Origin: an uncultured Prevotella sp.
GTDB lineage: Bacteria; Bacteroidota; Bacteroidia; Bacteroidales; Bacteroidaceae
Direction: 5' to 3'
Assembly: GCA_946998205.1 (NCBI GenBank)
Contig: CAMPYJ010000008.1
Coordinates: forward strand, 1 to 64,000
Length of the DNA stretch: 64,000 nucleotides
Below, piece by piece: positions 52,959 to 61,597 of this stretch (positions are counted from its first letter, which is position 1; every line of letters starts with the position of its first letter). The position numbers were made by a program, and so were the translations under genes. A model generated the notes under the pieces. The model was not told the origin of the DNA, made no database searches, and saw only the letters and a list, made by a program, of their open reading frames with translations.

Positions 52959-54722
52959 TTATTTGGTTTCTGTTTTTATTTTTGATGAGATATTTGCCGA
53001 AGGAGTATCTTGTTGCAGTCTTACCATTTGTGCAAAAGTCCCATTGTGCGCCATTAGTTCATCGGGTGTACCCTGCTCTACGACTGTTCCGCCCGAGAGT
53101 ACTATAATGTGGTCGGCACCCAATACGGTGCGCATGCGGTGCGCAATGATAATGACGGTCTTGTTGCGCACCAGTTCGGAGATACCAGCCTGAATCTTTG
53201 TCTCATTCTCGGCATCGAGGCTGGCGGTTGCTTCGTCCAAGAGTATCACAGGAGCATCTTTTAAGAGCGCACGGGCTATGGAGATACGTTGCCGCTCCCC
53301 ACCCGAAAGGGTTTCCCCATTTTCGCCAATCACTGTGTCGTAGCCTTGTGGCATACGGCGGACGAAGTCTTCGCACTGTGCCAATCGTGCCACACGCCTT
53401 ACTTCCTCATCGGTGGCGTCGTGCTTTCCTATGCGTATGTTGTCGGCAATGGAGGCGTTGAAGAGCACCACATCTTGAAATACAACGGCATAATTTTTGA
53501 GCAACGTCTCTGGTTCTATGCCCGAGATGTCGTGTCCGCCCAGCGTTATCTTACCACTATTCGTGTCCCAAAAGCGTGCAGCGAGCTTGGCAGCGGTACT
53601 CTTGCCACCCCCTGAGGGACCAACAAGTGCGGTTATCTCTCCCTGTCGGGCAGTGAACGAAATGTTTTGTAATACTTGTTTGTTACTTTCGTATGCAAAA
53701 CATACATTGTGAAACTCAATGTCATAATTGGTAATGCTTACATCTTTCCTTCCCTCTTGTGTGGGCATAGCATTTATTTCTTTCATGCGTTTGATGCGAA
53801 CATCTAAAAAGTTGAGTGTAACAATATTTAAACATACCTCCATTATGGGGTTGTACACCATAGCCGAGGCGATGAGGAAAGCAAAGTAGTGGAATATAGA
53901 TACTTCTCCACGTTGTAAAAGCCATGCTCCCACAAGGATAACTGATGGCATACCTAACTTTATTAGTACATAAGAAAAGTTTACTATAACACCTGCTATC
54001 GACTCATGTTTAATTAAATTTTTCTCATATTCTTTCAGTCTTTCGTCAAAACTATTGTTATATGCTTCCTCTCCATTGTATGATTTTATTTCTTGTACAC
54101 ATTCTAAGCCCTCTTGTATTTGTTCTGTTACACCTCTTTTAATATGATATAACTTGTCATAGGCTTTCTCTAATCTTTGGCGTGCAAAAAATAATGTTAC
54201 AATACTTAACGGAACTACATAGAATAGGGTAATGGCTAATCGCCAGTCGTAACAGAATAAGCCTATAGCTATGAGTGTTATGCTTGTCATAGACGCAAAT
54301 ATCTGTGGAATGGAGTGTGAAAAGATTTGTTCCAGCATGGTGCAGTCTTCCATTACCGTAGAGGTTAGATCTGACAAGTTACGTTCTCCAAAGAATGCCA
54401 AAGGTAGGCGGCGTAGCTTTTCAGCCATGCTTATGCGTCTTCGTGCGCTTTCAGCATAAATGGTGGTGTAGGTACTATCGTATTGCCATCGTGTAATAAT
54501 AAACATTATTACAGCTAAGACAACAGCTAATATCAGGTAGAATACCAGTTGGTGATGTTGTGATAGCGAATTATTGTCGATGCGTTCTGTTAGGAAGAAA
54601 AACAAGTAGCATGGTGGCAGCATTAAAGCAAAGTTGAGCAATGTAGAAAATATGATGCCTCGTATCATGTCTTTTGCTCCTTTATTGGTAAGAGCAAAGC
54701 GTTGTTGAAGATATTTTATCAT
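52959..54722 (-). CDS. ABC exporter-type half-transporter, subunit 1
   Basis: A 587-residue membrane/ATPase fusion. Six helices span about residues 15-310. The ATPase domain (about 340-570) has Walker A GPSGGGKST, the signature LSGGERQRISIARAL, Walker B VILLDEATASLD and the IIAHR switch His. It pairs with the next gene. Base composition changes inside the gene: by hand count, line 53041-53100 is 34/60 GC and 53161-53220 is 31/60 (ATPase part), while 54001-54060 is 15/60 and 54121-54180 is 19/60 (membrane part). Confidence 0.92.
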   Translation of the reverse strand: MIKYLQQRFALTNKGAKDMIRGIIFSTLLNFALMLPPCYLFFFLTERIDNNSLSQHHQLVFYLILAVVLAVIMFIITRWQYDSTYTTIYAESARRRISMAEKLRRLPLAFFGERNLSDLTSTVMEDCTMLEQIFSHSIPQIFASMTSITLIAIGLFCYDWRLAITLFYVVPLSIVTLFFARQRLEKAYDKLYHIKRGVTEQIQEGLECVQEIKSYNGEEAYNNSFDERLKEYEKNLIKHESIAGVIVNFSYVLIKLGMPSVILVGAWLLQRGEVSIFHYFAFLIASAMVYNPIMEVCLNIVTLNFLDVRIKRMKEINAMPTQEGRKDVSITNYDIEFHNVCFAYESNKQVLQNISFTARQGEITALVGPSGGGKSTAAKLAARFWDTNSGKITLGGHDISGIEPETLLKNYAVVFQDVVLFNASIADNIRIGKHDATDEEVRRVARLAQCEDFVRRMPQGYDTVIGENGETLSGGERQRISIARALLKDAPVILLDEATASLDAENETKIQAGISELVRNKTVIIIAHRMRTVLGADHIIVLSGGTVVEQGTPDELMAHNGTFAQMVRLQQDTPSANISSKIKTETK

Positions 54723-54749
54723 AGTGATATATGTTTTTTTAGTGATGGG

Positions 54750-56504
54750 TTATAATTTCCAAGTAACTGACTTTTTGTATTCATTCCACATGTTGTAATA
54801 TAGCGTTTTTTTAGCTATAAGGTCGCTGTGTGTACCTTGCTCGGCTATTTTTCCGTTATCTATTACGACAATGTTGTCGGCTTCTTGCACGGTGGTTAGT
54901 CTATGTGCTATCATTAATACTGTTTTGCCATGTGTAAGATGTGATAGTGCTTTACGAATGAGATGTTCGTTTTCAGGGTCGGCAAAGGCGGTAGCCTCGT
55001 CGAGCACTATGATAGGTGCGTCTTTAAGTATGGCTCGGGCAAGTGTTATGCGCTGTTGTTCTCCTCCTGAGAGATAAGTACCCTCGCTACCTATTATAGT
55101 GTTTATGCCTTGTGGCAGATTGTTAATAATTTCGCGGCTCTGTGATAAATCAATAGCTCGGTTAATATCATCTGTTGTAGCATTTGGATTACCGTATCGT
55201 ATATTTTCTAATATAGATGTTTTAAATAGTCGTATGTTTTGGAATACGAACGACACGTTGCGCATAAGCTCGTCCTTGCTCATATTTCTTACATCTATGC
55301 CTCCTATGGTAACGCTGCCATGACATACGTCCCAAAAGCGGGGTATCAATCTTGCTATGGTGGTCTTTCCGCTACCCGACGCTCCTACAAGCGCAACGGT
55401 TTTTCCTTCGGGAATGGTAAGATTGATGTGGCTCACTGCGTCTTTGTTAGCTCCTTCATAACGGAAAGATACATCGTGCAGACTAATGTCAAACTTTTTA
55501 GATGTTTGTGCTTTTGTGCTTTCTGAAAGTGGTTTTACACATACAAGCCCTTCCAGTCTGCTTAATGCTTCTTTAGCCATAAATAGATGTTGTCCGAGGT
55601 ACATTGCCCGCATTATGTTTAACGCTATGACAGGTGATATGAGGACATATAATATAATATCCGATATTACTATCTCTGCTTGTTTTCCATGCCCTATGAG
55701 TATGATTCCAATGGGTATAAGAAAGAATGCCAAAGCGTTTATAATGGTGGTGTAAGCAGACATTGGTGTGCGCCACATAAGAACAAATTTGGTACTAAGG
55801 TCGCGGTAGCTAATAATGCTGTCGTAGAATTTTTTGAAAGAGAATACTGTTTGTTGAAATACTTTTACTACAGGAATACCTCTTACATATTCTACAGCCT
55901 CTGCACTCATCTTTTCTTGTGCGTCGAGATATTGTCGCTGGAATTGGTAGTTTTTGCCGCCCATCATAAAGCCCATTATGCCAAATGCGCATACTATGGG
56001 CACCATTGACGCTAATCCAAGTTGCCAGTCTATTACGAGAAGAAGTATTATTACTCCAATGGGGGCTACTATGGAGCTTGCTACGTCTGGCAATATGTGT
56101 GCTACAAATTGGTGCGTCTGTGCAGAATCTTCATCTATGATTTTGCGCATACGCCCCGTGTTTTGAGTATCGAAGAAGCCTATAGGAGCTTTTAAAAGCT
56201 GTTTCATGCCTTTACGTCTCATGTTGGTTTCCACACGAAAGGCAGCTAAGTGTGAGAACATCAGGGCAATGAAATATAGCAACACGTTGGCCACCGATAT
56301 GCCAAAAGCCCATAAGGCATAGTCTATAAGAGGTGTGCTTGAGAGGTTGCCTTTAGCTGTTAGTAGTGTGCGTACTATTATCCATAACAGGATAAATGGA
56401 ATTAGGGATAGCAGTCCGTTGACTGCCGACAGTGCTACGGAGCATGGCAGCAAGTATTTGCGCCCTCCCATGTAAGCTCCTAAACGTTTGAGAGTCTTCA
56501 TCAT
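54750..56504 (-). CDS. ABC exporter-type half-transporter, subunit 2
   Basis: A 584-residue partner half-transporter. The membrane domain is about 15-310, the ATPase about 335-570. ATPase motifs are Walker A GASGSGKTT, signature LSGGEQQRITLARAI, Walker B IIVLDEATAFADPENE and MIAHR. The D-loop reads AFAD instead of the usual SALD/ASLD, a pattern I associate with the YbtP/YbtQ-like siderophore transporter group, so import as well as export should be kept in mind. The gene is AT-rich compared with the RND cluster. It is 27 bp after tetR. Confidence 0.9.
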   Translation of the reverse strand: MMKTLKRLGAYMGGRKYLLPCSVALSAVNGLLSLIPFILLWIIVRTLLTAKGNLSSTPLIDYALWAFGISVANVLLYFIALMFSHLAAFRVETNMRRKGMKQLLKAPIGFFDTQNTGRMRKIIDEDSAQTHQFVAHILPDVASSIVAPIGVIILLLVIDWQLGLASMVPIVCAFGIMGFMMGGKNYQFQRQYLDAQEKMSAEAVEYVRGIPVVKVFQQTVFSFKKFYDSIISYRDLSTKFVLMWRTPMSAYTTIINALAFFLIPIGIILIGHGKQAEIVISDIILYVLISPVIALNIMRAMYLGQHLFMAKEALSRLEGLVCVKPLSESTKAQTSKKFDISLHDVSFRYEGANKDAVSHINLTIPEGKTVALVGASGSGKTTIARLIPRFWDVCHGSVTIGGIDVRNMSKDELMRNVSFVFQNIRLFKTSILENIRYGNPNATTDDINRAIDLSQSREIINNLPQGINTIIGSEGTYLSGGEQQRITLARAILKDAPIIVLDEATAFADPENEHLIRKALSHLTHGKTVLMIAHRLTTVQEADNIVVIDNGKIAEQGTHSDLIAKKTLYYNMWNEYKKSVTWKL

Positions 56505-56531
56505 ATATTATCGTCTTTTAATAATTAGTCT

Positions 56532-57146
56532 TTATGGTTTCAATAATGCTTTCCAACCTGCCATGCTAAAGTCCATGTACTGTTCCAAGGCAACTTTGAT
56601 ATCCTCGTCGCTGTAATCTTCGTGTTCTACAATCTCGCAGAAAACTGTTATCCACGTAGAACAAGTGATGTGAAGTAGCAGCGGTGATATGTTGCTGTTA
56701 AGATGTGGATAGCGTTCCTTCATTAAGCGTATGTATTCTATACCCACTTGCATTTGTCTATCTATCATTTTGTCTTTATACCCTTGTAATGATGTTCCTT
56801 CCGATTTGAATAGAAGTAGGCGTAGCTCTGGACGAAAATCCTTTATAATGGATAACATGTCTAAGATATAATCTATTTGTCGTTGCCTCATACTGAAAAC
56901 ATCTATTGAGAGGAATTTTTCATCATTATGTGATAGTATGTGTTTGTTAAGTACTTTTATAAGAGGAGAAAGCACTTCACAAAACAATTTGTCTTTACTA
57001 CGAAAGTAATTATATATGTTGCCAACGGCAATACCTGCCTTTCGTGCCACTGTGCGAATGGAAGTATCTCTTACGCCGTGTGCAAGAAACTCTTCTCGGG
57101 CAATGTTTAAAATGCGTTGCTTTATGTCATTTTTTAATGTCTGCAT
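56532..57146 (-). CDS. TetR-family transcriptional regulator
   Basis: A 204-residue repressor-type protein. The N-terminal helix-turn-helix is clear (RILNIAREEFLAHGVRDTSIRTVARKAGIAVGNIYNYFRSKDKLF, residues about 11-55). The C-terminal ligand domain (about 65-200) is helical and family-specific. As first gene of the operon it probably represses itself and the exporters. Palindromes upstream (GAACATTGTTC; ATTGACAAACAAT) are candidate operators. Confidence 0.9.
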   Translation of the reverse strand: MQTLKNDIKQRILNIAREEFLAHGVRDTSIRTVARKAGIAVGNIYNYFRSKDKLFCEVLSPLIKVLNKHILSHNDEKFLSIDVFSMRQRQIDYILDMLSIIKDFRPELRLLLFKSEGTSLQGYKDKMIDRQMQVGIEYIRLMKERYPHLNSNISPLLLHITCSTWITVFCEIVEHEDYSDEDIKVALEQYMDFSMAGWKALLKP

Positions 57147-57179
57147 AATGTATAATAAAAGCTATGAGTAGTATTGGGA

Positions 57180-57211
57180 AAGTAATTGTTTGTCAATAAT
57201 GAACAATGTTC
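57180..57211 (-). promoter_or_regulatory. Candidate TetR operator(s)
   Basis: GAACATTGTTC is a perfect 5-1-5 palindrome (57201-57211), and ATTG-N5-CAAT lies beside it (about 57187-57199). Both are between the leader hairpin and the tetR ATG. Operator function is inference. Confidence 0.4.
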
Positions 57212-57223
57212 CGTTATGTTCAT

Positions 57224-57258
57224 AAAAAAAGCGCACCGTTTTTTTGAACGGTGCGCTT
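57224..57258 (-). terminator. Leader terminator/attenuator upstream of tetR
   Basis: AAGCGCACCGTT pairs perfectly with AACGGTGCGCTT (loop 6 nt) and on the minus strand runs into seven T. It lies about 78 bp upstream of tetR and about 80 nt downstream of a good minus-strand promoter. It would end a transcript of about 105 nt or attenuate the operon. Confidence 0.75.
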
Positions 57259-57334
57259 CAATAGTGGAGGGGTGTATATCCATATATATGATATGGTGCT
57301 TTCGTTTTATCATACTTTTGTATTTTCCTTGCTG

Positions 57335-57365
57335 CAAAGGTATGAGGTGTGCTCGAGTTCCGCAA
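57335..57365 (-). promoter_or_regulatory. Minus-strand promoter upstream of the tetR leader hairpin
   Basis: On the minus strand the -7 box TACCTTTG (57342-57335) is preceded, 20 bp upstream, by TTGCGG. This is the best-spaced promoter in the gap and points at the leader hairpin and tetR. Confidence 0.6.
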
Positions 57366-57587
57366 TACTTAAAAGTGGGTATTTTGCGGTGTTCGGCCGG
57401 CATGTGTCGGAAGGGTTAGTCTGCGGTGTCAAGTTTTCTTCACCGCACACGCATTTGTCTTGCCACTTTCTTTCCATGGCAGTCCAACACGGTGCGATTG
57501 CCTCGTATCCGATGATGTGTTTTCGTTGTGCGTTGGAGAAAATCCACTGATGGGTTCCATGCGCTCGCTTGCCTTTGTGGGAGTGTG
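57366..57587. other. Gap upstream of copy F
   Basis: About 220 bp with no convincing gene; open frames on both strands have no recognisable protein character. Confidence 0.35.
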
Positions 57588-57970
57588 GCATTTTCCTTGA
57601 CAAACACCCCTTCATGTTTCGCATGTTTGTCAGAAACGCTCCGTATTTTTCAAATAATGAAAATATAGAGCAAAAATGTTATCTACTGACAGACAGGCGG
57701 TTATGTGATTTCATGCGTTTCTTCCGCACTTCATGTTGTCTTGCTTTCACGTTTAGAGCATGCTTTTAGCTGCCTTGTCAGCATGCTTTTGACCTCATAA
57801 CCCATGTGTTTTGCAGGGTAAAAGCATGCTTATAGCCGCTTTCACTCCATGCGATTGCTCAAACAGGTTCTTGTCATGGTGTCCGTAGGGAATGATTGTT
57901 GCATGCTTACCTATCGTTTTTTTCTATTTCACCAATCAGCAGGTTCACTTTTTTTGTCATTTATCTGGAC
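57588..57970 (+). repeat. 22-bp-period array element, copy F (383 bp)
   Basis: Same length and order as copy E with scattered substitutions: leader GCATTTTCCTTGACAA, hairpin at 57638-57671, GCATGCTTTT words at 57758 and 57781 with further units to about 57860, and the right end TTTTTTTGTCATTTATC. The preserved length shows no net insertion or deletion between the copies. Confidence 0.85.
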
Positions 57971-58072
57971 AAAACGGCACCTGCTGGCGAGGGATGATGT
58001 GTGTGATCTTGACCCTTCAACATGTGCTTAAACATTATTTTCACATCGAAACGTAAATTGAGTTAAATAAAG

Positions 58073-58104
58073 TTTGTATTTTTAATTTGATATCACTATA
58101 TTTG
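58073..58104 (+). promoter_or_regulatory. Promoter for susC-like gene
   Basis: TTTG (58073-58076) and TATATTTG (58097-58104) are 20 bp apart. The leader would be about 120 nt. Confidence 0.6.
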
Positions 58105-58232
58105 CTGCGTAAGTAACCATCTTGACGGGGTGCGTCAGATACATCCCTCAAGCTCTTCTAAGCGTTAACCTCTTACTGCGAATGATGTTCAAGGTAGAAA
58201 ATATATTTTTTATTAACTTAAATTTTGGGTCT

Positions 58233-61200
58233 ATGAAAACAAAAAATTATCTATGTGCGATACTTACGGTTGCGGGTAGTGCTTTTGCGTCCCAACCGGT
58301 GCTGGCGTCAGCAAGTGAATCGAACTTGTCTGGTGTGATGGTGCGACAGCAGGCCGTTCGCGGCGTCGTAACCGATGCCCATGGCGAACCGATTGTAGGC
58401 GCCACGATTGTCGTGGTTGGTAAAACCACAGGTGCGCTTACGGATGCCAAAGGGCGTTTCACGCTGTCTGTGGATGCCGGTACTCAACTTAAAATTTCTT
58501 ATGTCGGGTACAAGACGGTGACGCTTCGCGCAAAAGACGACATGCAGGTAACGCTCGAGGAAGATGCCGGACAGCTCTCTGAAGTGGTTGTCGTGGGTTA
58601 TGGCACGCAGAAGAAAGCCAACCTGACGGGTGCGGTGTCTATGGTTGACCTGAGCAAGACCATGGCGGGCCGTCCTCAACAAGATGTGGCGAAAGCCCTG
58701 CAGGGTGCAGTGCCAGGACTTACCATTACTTCATCGAATGGTAGTATTAACGGTAGCGCTGCCATGCGCATCAGGGGTGTGGGAACCTTGAGTAACGGCG
58801 CCACCAGTAATCCGCTGATTGTCGTAGATGGCGTGCCTATGGATGACATTTCATTCCTGAACACACAGGACATTGAGAGCATTTCAGTGTTGAAAGATGC
58901 TGCATCCACTTCTATCTACGGAACACGTGCAGCTTTCGGTGTTATCTTGATTCAAACCAAGGGAGCACATCCTGCAGAGCGTACGACGGTGACGTATAAC
59001 AACAACTTCTCTTGGGATCAAGCAACCTATTTGCCAGACTATCCCGACGTGCCGACACAGCTTAAAATGGCTTTGGAAGGAAAAGCCAACGCAGGTCAGT
59101 ACGAAGTAGAATTGTTTGGTATGTACTTCGACAAACTTCTGCCTTACGCTGAAAAATGGAAAGCACAGAATGGTGGCAAGATAGGTTATGGCGAGATGAG
59201 AAAATATGTCAGTGACGATAATGTGGGTGATTATGTCATGAAAGGTGCTACACCTTATTATTATGCAGACTGGGATATCAAGAAAATCTTTTTTAACAAT
59301 GCTGCTCCTTCACAGAGTCATATACTCTCAGTACAAGGATCATCAGGTAAAACCAATTATTATTTGTCATTTGGATACGATGAAAAACAGGGATTGATGA
59401 AAATACATCCTGACAAGTTGAACAAATACAATGCATCGGTCAACATCACGAGTAATGTCAGTGATTGGTTACAAATAGGTACACGCATCAACTTTACGCG
59501 CAAGATGTACAAGCGTCCTGATACATGGGGAAGTACTTATCAATATTTGTGGCGTTGGGGTTCGTTCTTTATCCCTTCAGGAACAATAGACGGATTGGAT
59601 CCGCGTGTGATTGCCTTGCGGAAACAGGCATCAGACCGTCGTACAATGGTTGACTTAACCCGTTTGAATACTTTTGCAAGAGCCAATTTAACCAAAGAGT
59701 TGACCCTGAATGCTGATTTCACCTATATGATACAGAATATGAATAGTGGCTCTGAAGACTTCTCGGTATACGGCATTAACTGGGGAGGGGTGAAGCCTAA
59801 ATATATTGTATCTCCAAGTCAAACTACCGTTTGGCGTGACAATTCAAAGAGCAATACTTGGACACTCAATGCTTATATGGACTATGATAAGAGTTGGGGA
59901 AATCATCATTTCAAAGCTATGGCGGGTGTGAATGCCGAAAAGACCGACTATATTTACCTGTATGGAAAGCGTAGTGGCTTGTTCGACGAGGGGATGCCTG
60001 AATTGAATTTGGCTTCGCAAGAGGGGCAAGACTTGGCATGGAAACATAACGCACGGTCGTCGGCAGGTTATTTTGGACGATTGAACTACGATTATAAAGG
60101 CATCTATCTCTTAGAACTGAATGGTCGTTATGACGGTTCTTCACGTTTCCCACACAATGCTCATTGGGCTTTCTTCCCATCTGCTTCGGCAGGTTATCGC
60201 TTCTCAGAAGAGACTTATTTTGAGCCTTTGAAGAAGGTAGTAAGCAATGGTAAGTTGCGTATGTCGTTCGGCGAGATTGGTAATGAGGCCATTGGTGACT
60301 ACATGTTTGAGGAACTCATCAATCAAAGGAGTTCAGATAAAGTGTATTGGGTAGAGAACAACGCTGCCAATGCCAATAAGCTGACTATGTATGAAATGCC
60401 AAGTTTGGTTGCCAGTTCGTTGACGTGGGAGCGCATTCGCACTATTGACTTAGGTTTGGATTTAGGTTTCTTCAATAACGAATTGATGCTGGGCTTTGAC
60501 TGGTTCCAACGTGAAAACCGAGACATGTTAGCCCCATCGCAAGTCTTACCTGACGTATTAGGCGCCGTTGCGCCTTATCAGAACGCAGGAACGTTGCGCA
60601 CACGCGGTTGGGAATTTAATATCAACTGGAGCCACACCTTCGGAGAGGTGAATGTATATGCTAACTTTAACTTGAGTGATTCCAAGACTACAGTACAAGA
60701 GTGGCGCAATGATGCGAAACTATTGAATACCAATTACTCGGGTAAGGTTTATGGTGATATTTGGGGATTCGAGACAGATAGATATTTTGAAGAATCAGAT
60801 TTCACGGGTCGTAACGCAGATGGTACATGGAACTATGCACAAGGCATCGCTTCACAAAAAGGTTTGGAGCAGGGTTCTTTCCATTATGGACCTGGTGACA
60901 TTAAGTTTAAAGACTTAGATGGCAGCGGTGTTATCGATGGTGGCAAAGGCACTGCCGATGATCATGGCGACCTGAAAGTGATAGGAAATATCTTACCACG
61001 TTACGAATATAGCTTCCATGTAGGTGGTAACTGGAAGGGATTCGATTTGGATTTGTTCTTCCAAGGTGTTGGCAAGCGTGATGCTTGGACCATCTCCTCA
61101 CTTAACTTCCCGTTGATGCGTGGTGCCGACTTGGCATCTTATGCACATCAGGATAGTTATAACAAGGTGCTTTATTCGGATGATTGGAAAACGATAAAGG

Positions 61201-61571
61201 GTTATGAGATTAACCAAGGCAATCGCTATCCTCGATTATTCCCTGGCAATGATATACATGGTACGGTATCAGGTATTAACAACGGAGCGAATAACTATTA
61301 TCCACAGTCACGCTATCTGACAGATATGTCGTATCTGCGATTGAAGAATATTACGCTTGGATATACACTCCCTACAGCCCTAACACAGAAGGTTTATATT
61401 CAGAGAGCACGTATTTACTTCAGTGGTAATAACTTATTCTTGTTACACAAAGGACACGATTTGCCTGTAGACCCAGAAGTGAACACAGGTGATGGTGAGA
61501 AATTCGGTGGCTGGGGACGCACGGCGCCCATCACGCATACGTTCTCTTTCGGTGTTCAAGTAACCTTATAA
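58233..61571 (+). CDS. SusC/RagA-type TonB-dependent outer-membrane transporter
   Basis: A 1112-residue transporter. The start MKTKNYLCAILTV begins the signal peptide (to about residue 26); upstream in-frame codons lack one. An N-terminal carboxypeptidase-regulatory-like domain (VRGVVTDAHGEPIVGATIVV, about 40-115) is followed by the plug (SEVVVVGYGTQKKANLTGAVSMV; DDISFLNTQDIESISVLKDAAS) and a 22-strand barrel ending FSFGVQVTL. There is no STN domain, so it is not directly linked to an anti-sigma factor. It takes up large ligands with the SusD-like partner; no degradative enzyme or regulator is adjacent, so the ligand is unknown. Confidence 0.93.
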   Translation: MKTKNYLCAILTVAGSAFASQPVLASASESNLSGVMVRQQAVRGVVTDAHGEPIVGATIVVVGKTTGALTDAKGRFTLSVDAGTQLKISYVGYKTVTLRAKDDMQVTLEEDAGQLSEVVVVGYGTQKKANLTGAVSMVDLSKTMAGRPQQDVAKALQGAVPGLTITSSNGSINGSAAMRIRGVGTLSNGATSNPLIVVDGVPMDDISFLNTQDIESISVLKDAASTSIYGTRAAFGVILIQTKGAHPAERTTVTYNNNFSWDQATYLPDYPDVPTQLKMALEGKANAGQYEVELFGMYFDKLLPYAEKWKAQNGGKIGYGEMRKYVSDDNVGDYVMKGATPYYYADWDIKKIFFNNAAPSQSHILSVQGSSGKTNYYLSFGYDEKQGLMKIHPDKLNKYNASVNITSNVSDWLQIGTRINFTRKMYKRPDTWGSTYQYLWRWGSFFIPSGTIDGLDPRVIALRKQASDRRTMVDLTRLNTFARANLTKELTLNADFTYMIQNMNSGSEDFSVYGINWGGVKPKYIVSPSQTTVWRDNSKSNTWTLNAYMDYDKSWGNHHFKAMAGVNAEKTDYIYLYGKRSGLFDEGMPELNLASQEGQDLAWKHNARSSAGYFGRLNYDYKGIYLLELNGRYDGSSRFPHNAHWAFFPSASAGYRFSEETYFEPLKKVVSNGKLRMSFGEIGNEAIGDYMFEELINQRSSDKVYWVENNAANANKLTMYEMPSLVASSLTWERIRTIDLGLDLGFFNNELMLGFDWFQRENRDMLAPSQVLPDVLGAVAPYQNAGTLRTRGWEFNINWSHTFGEVNVYANFNLSDSKTTVQEWRNDAKLLNTNYSGKVYGDIWGFETDRYFEESDFTGRNADGTWNYAQGIASQKGLEQGSFHYGPGDIKFKDLDGSGVIDGGKGTADDHGDLKVIGNILPRYEYSFHVGGNWKGFDLDLFFQGVGKRDAWTISSLNFPLMRGADLASYAHQDSYNKVLYSDDWKTIKGYEINQGNRYPRLFPGNDIHGTVSGINNGANNYYPQSRYLTDMSYLRLKNITLGYTLPTALTQKVYIQRARIYFSGNNLFLLHKGHDLPVDPEVNTGDGEKFGGWGRTAPITHTFSFGVQVTL

Positions 61572-61597
61572 TGTATAATTCCTAAAAATCAGCAATC

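Noticed and set aside
57134..57403. Small minus-strand gene upstream of tetR
   Set aside because: The frame runs through the terminator stem and overlaps the tetR start. Its composition is not protein-like. A leader peptide is still mentioned as a possibility.
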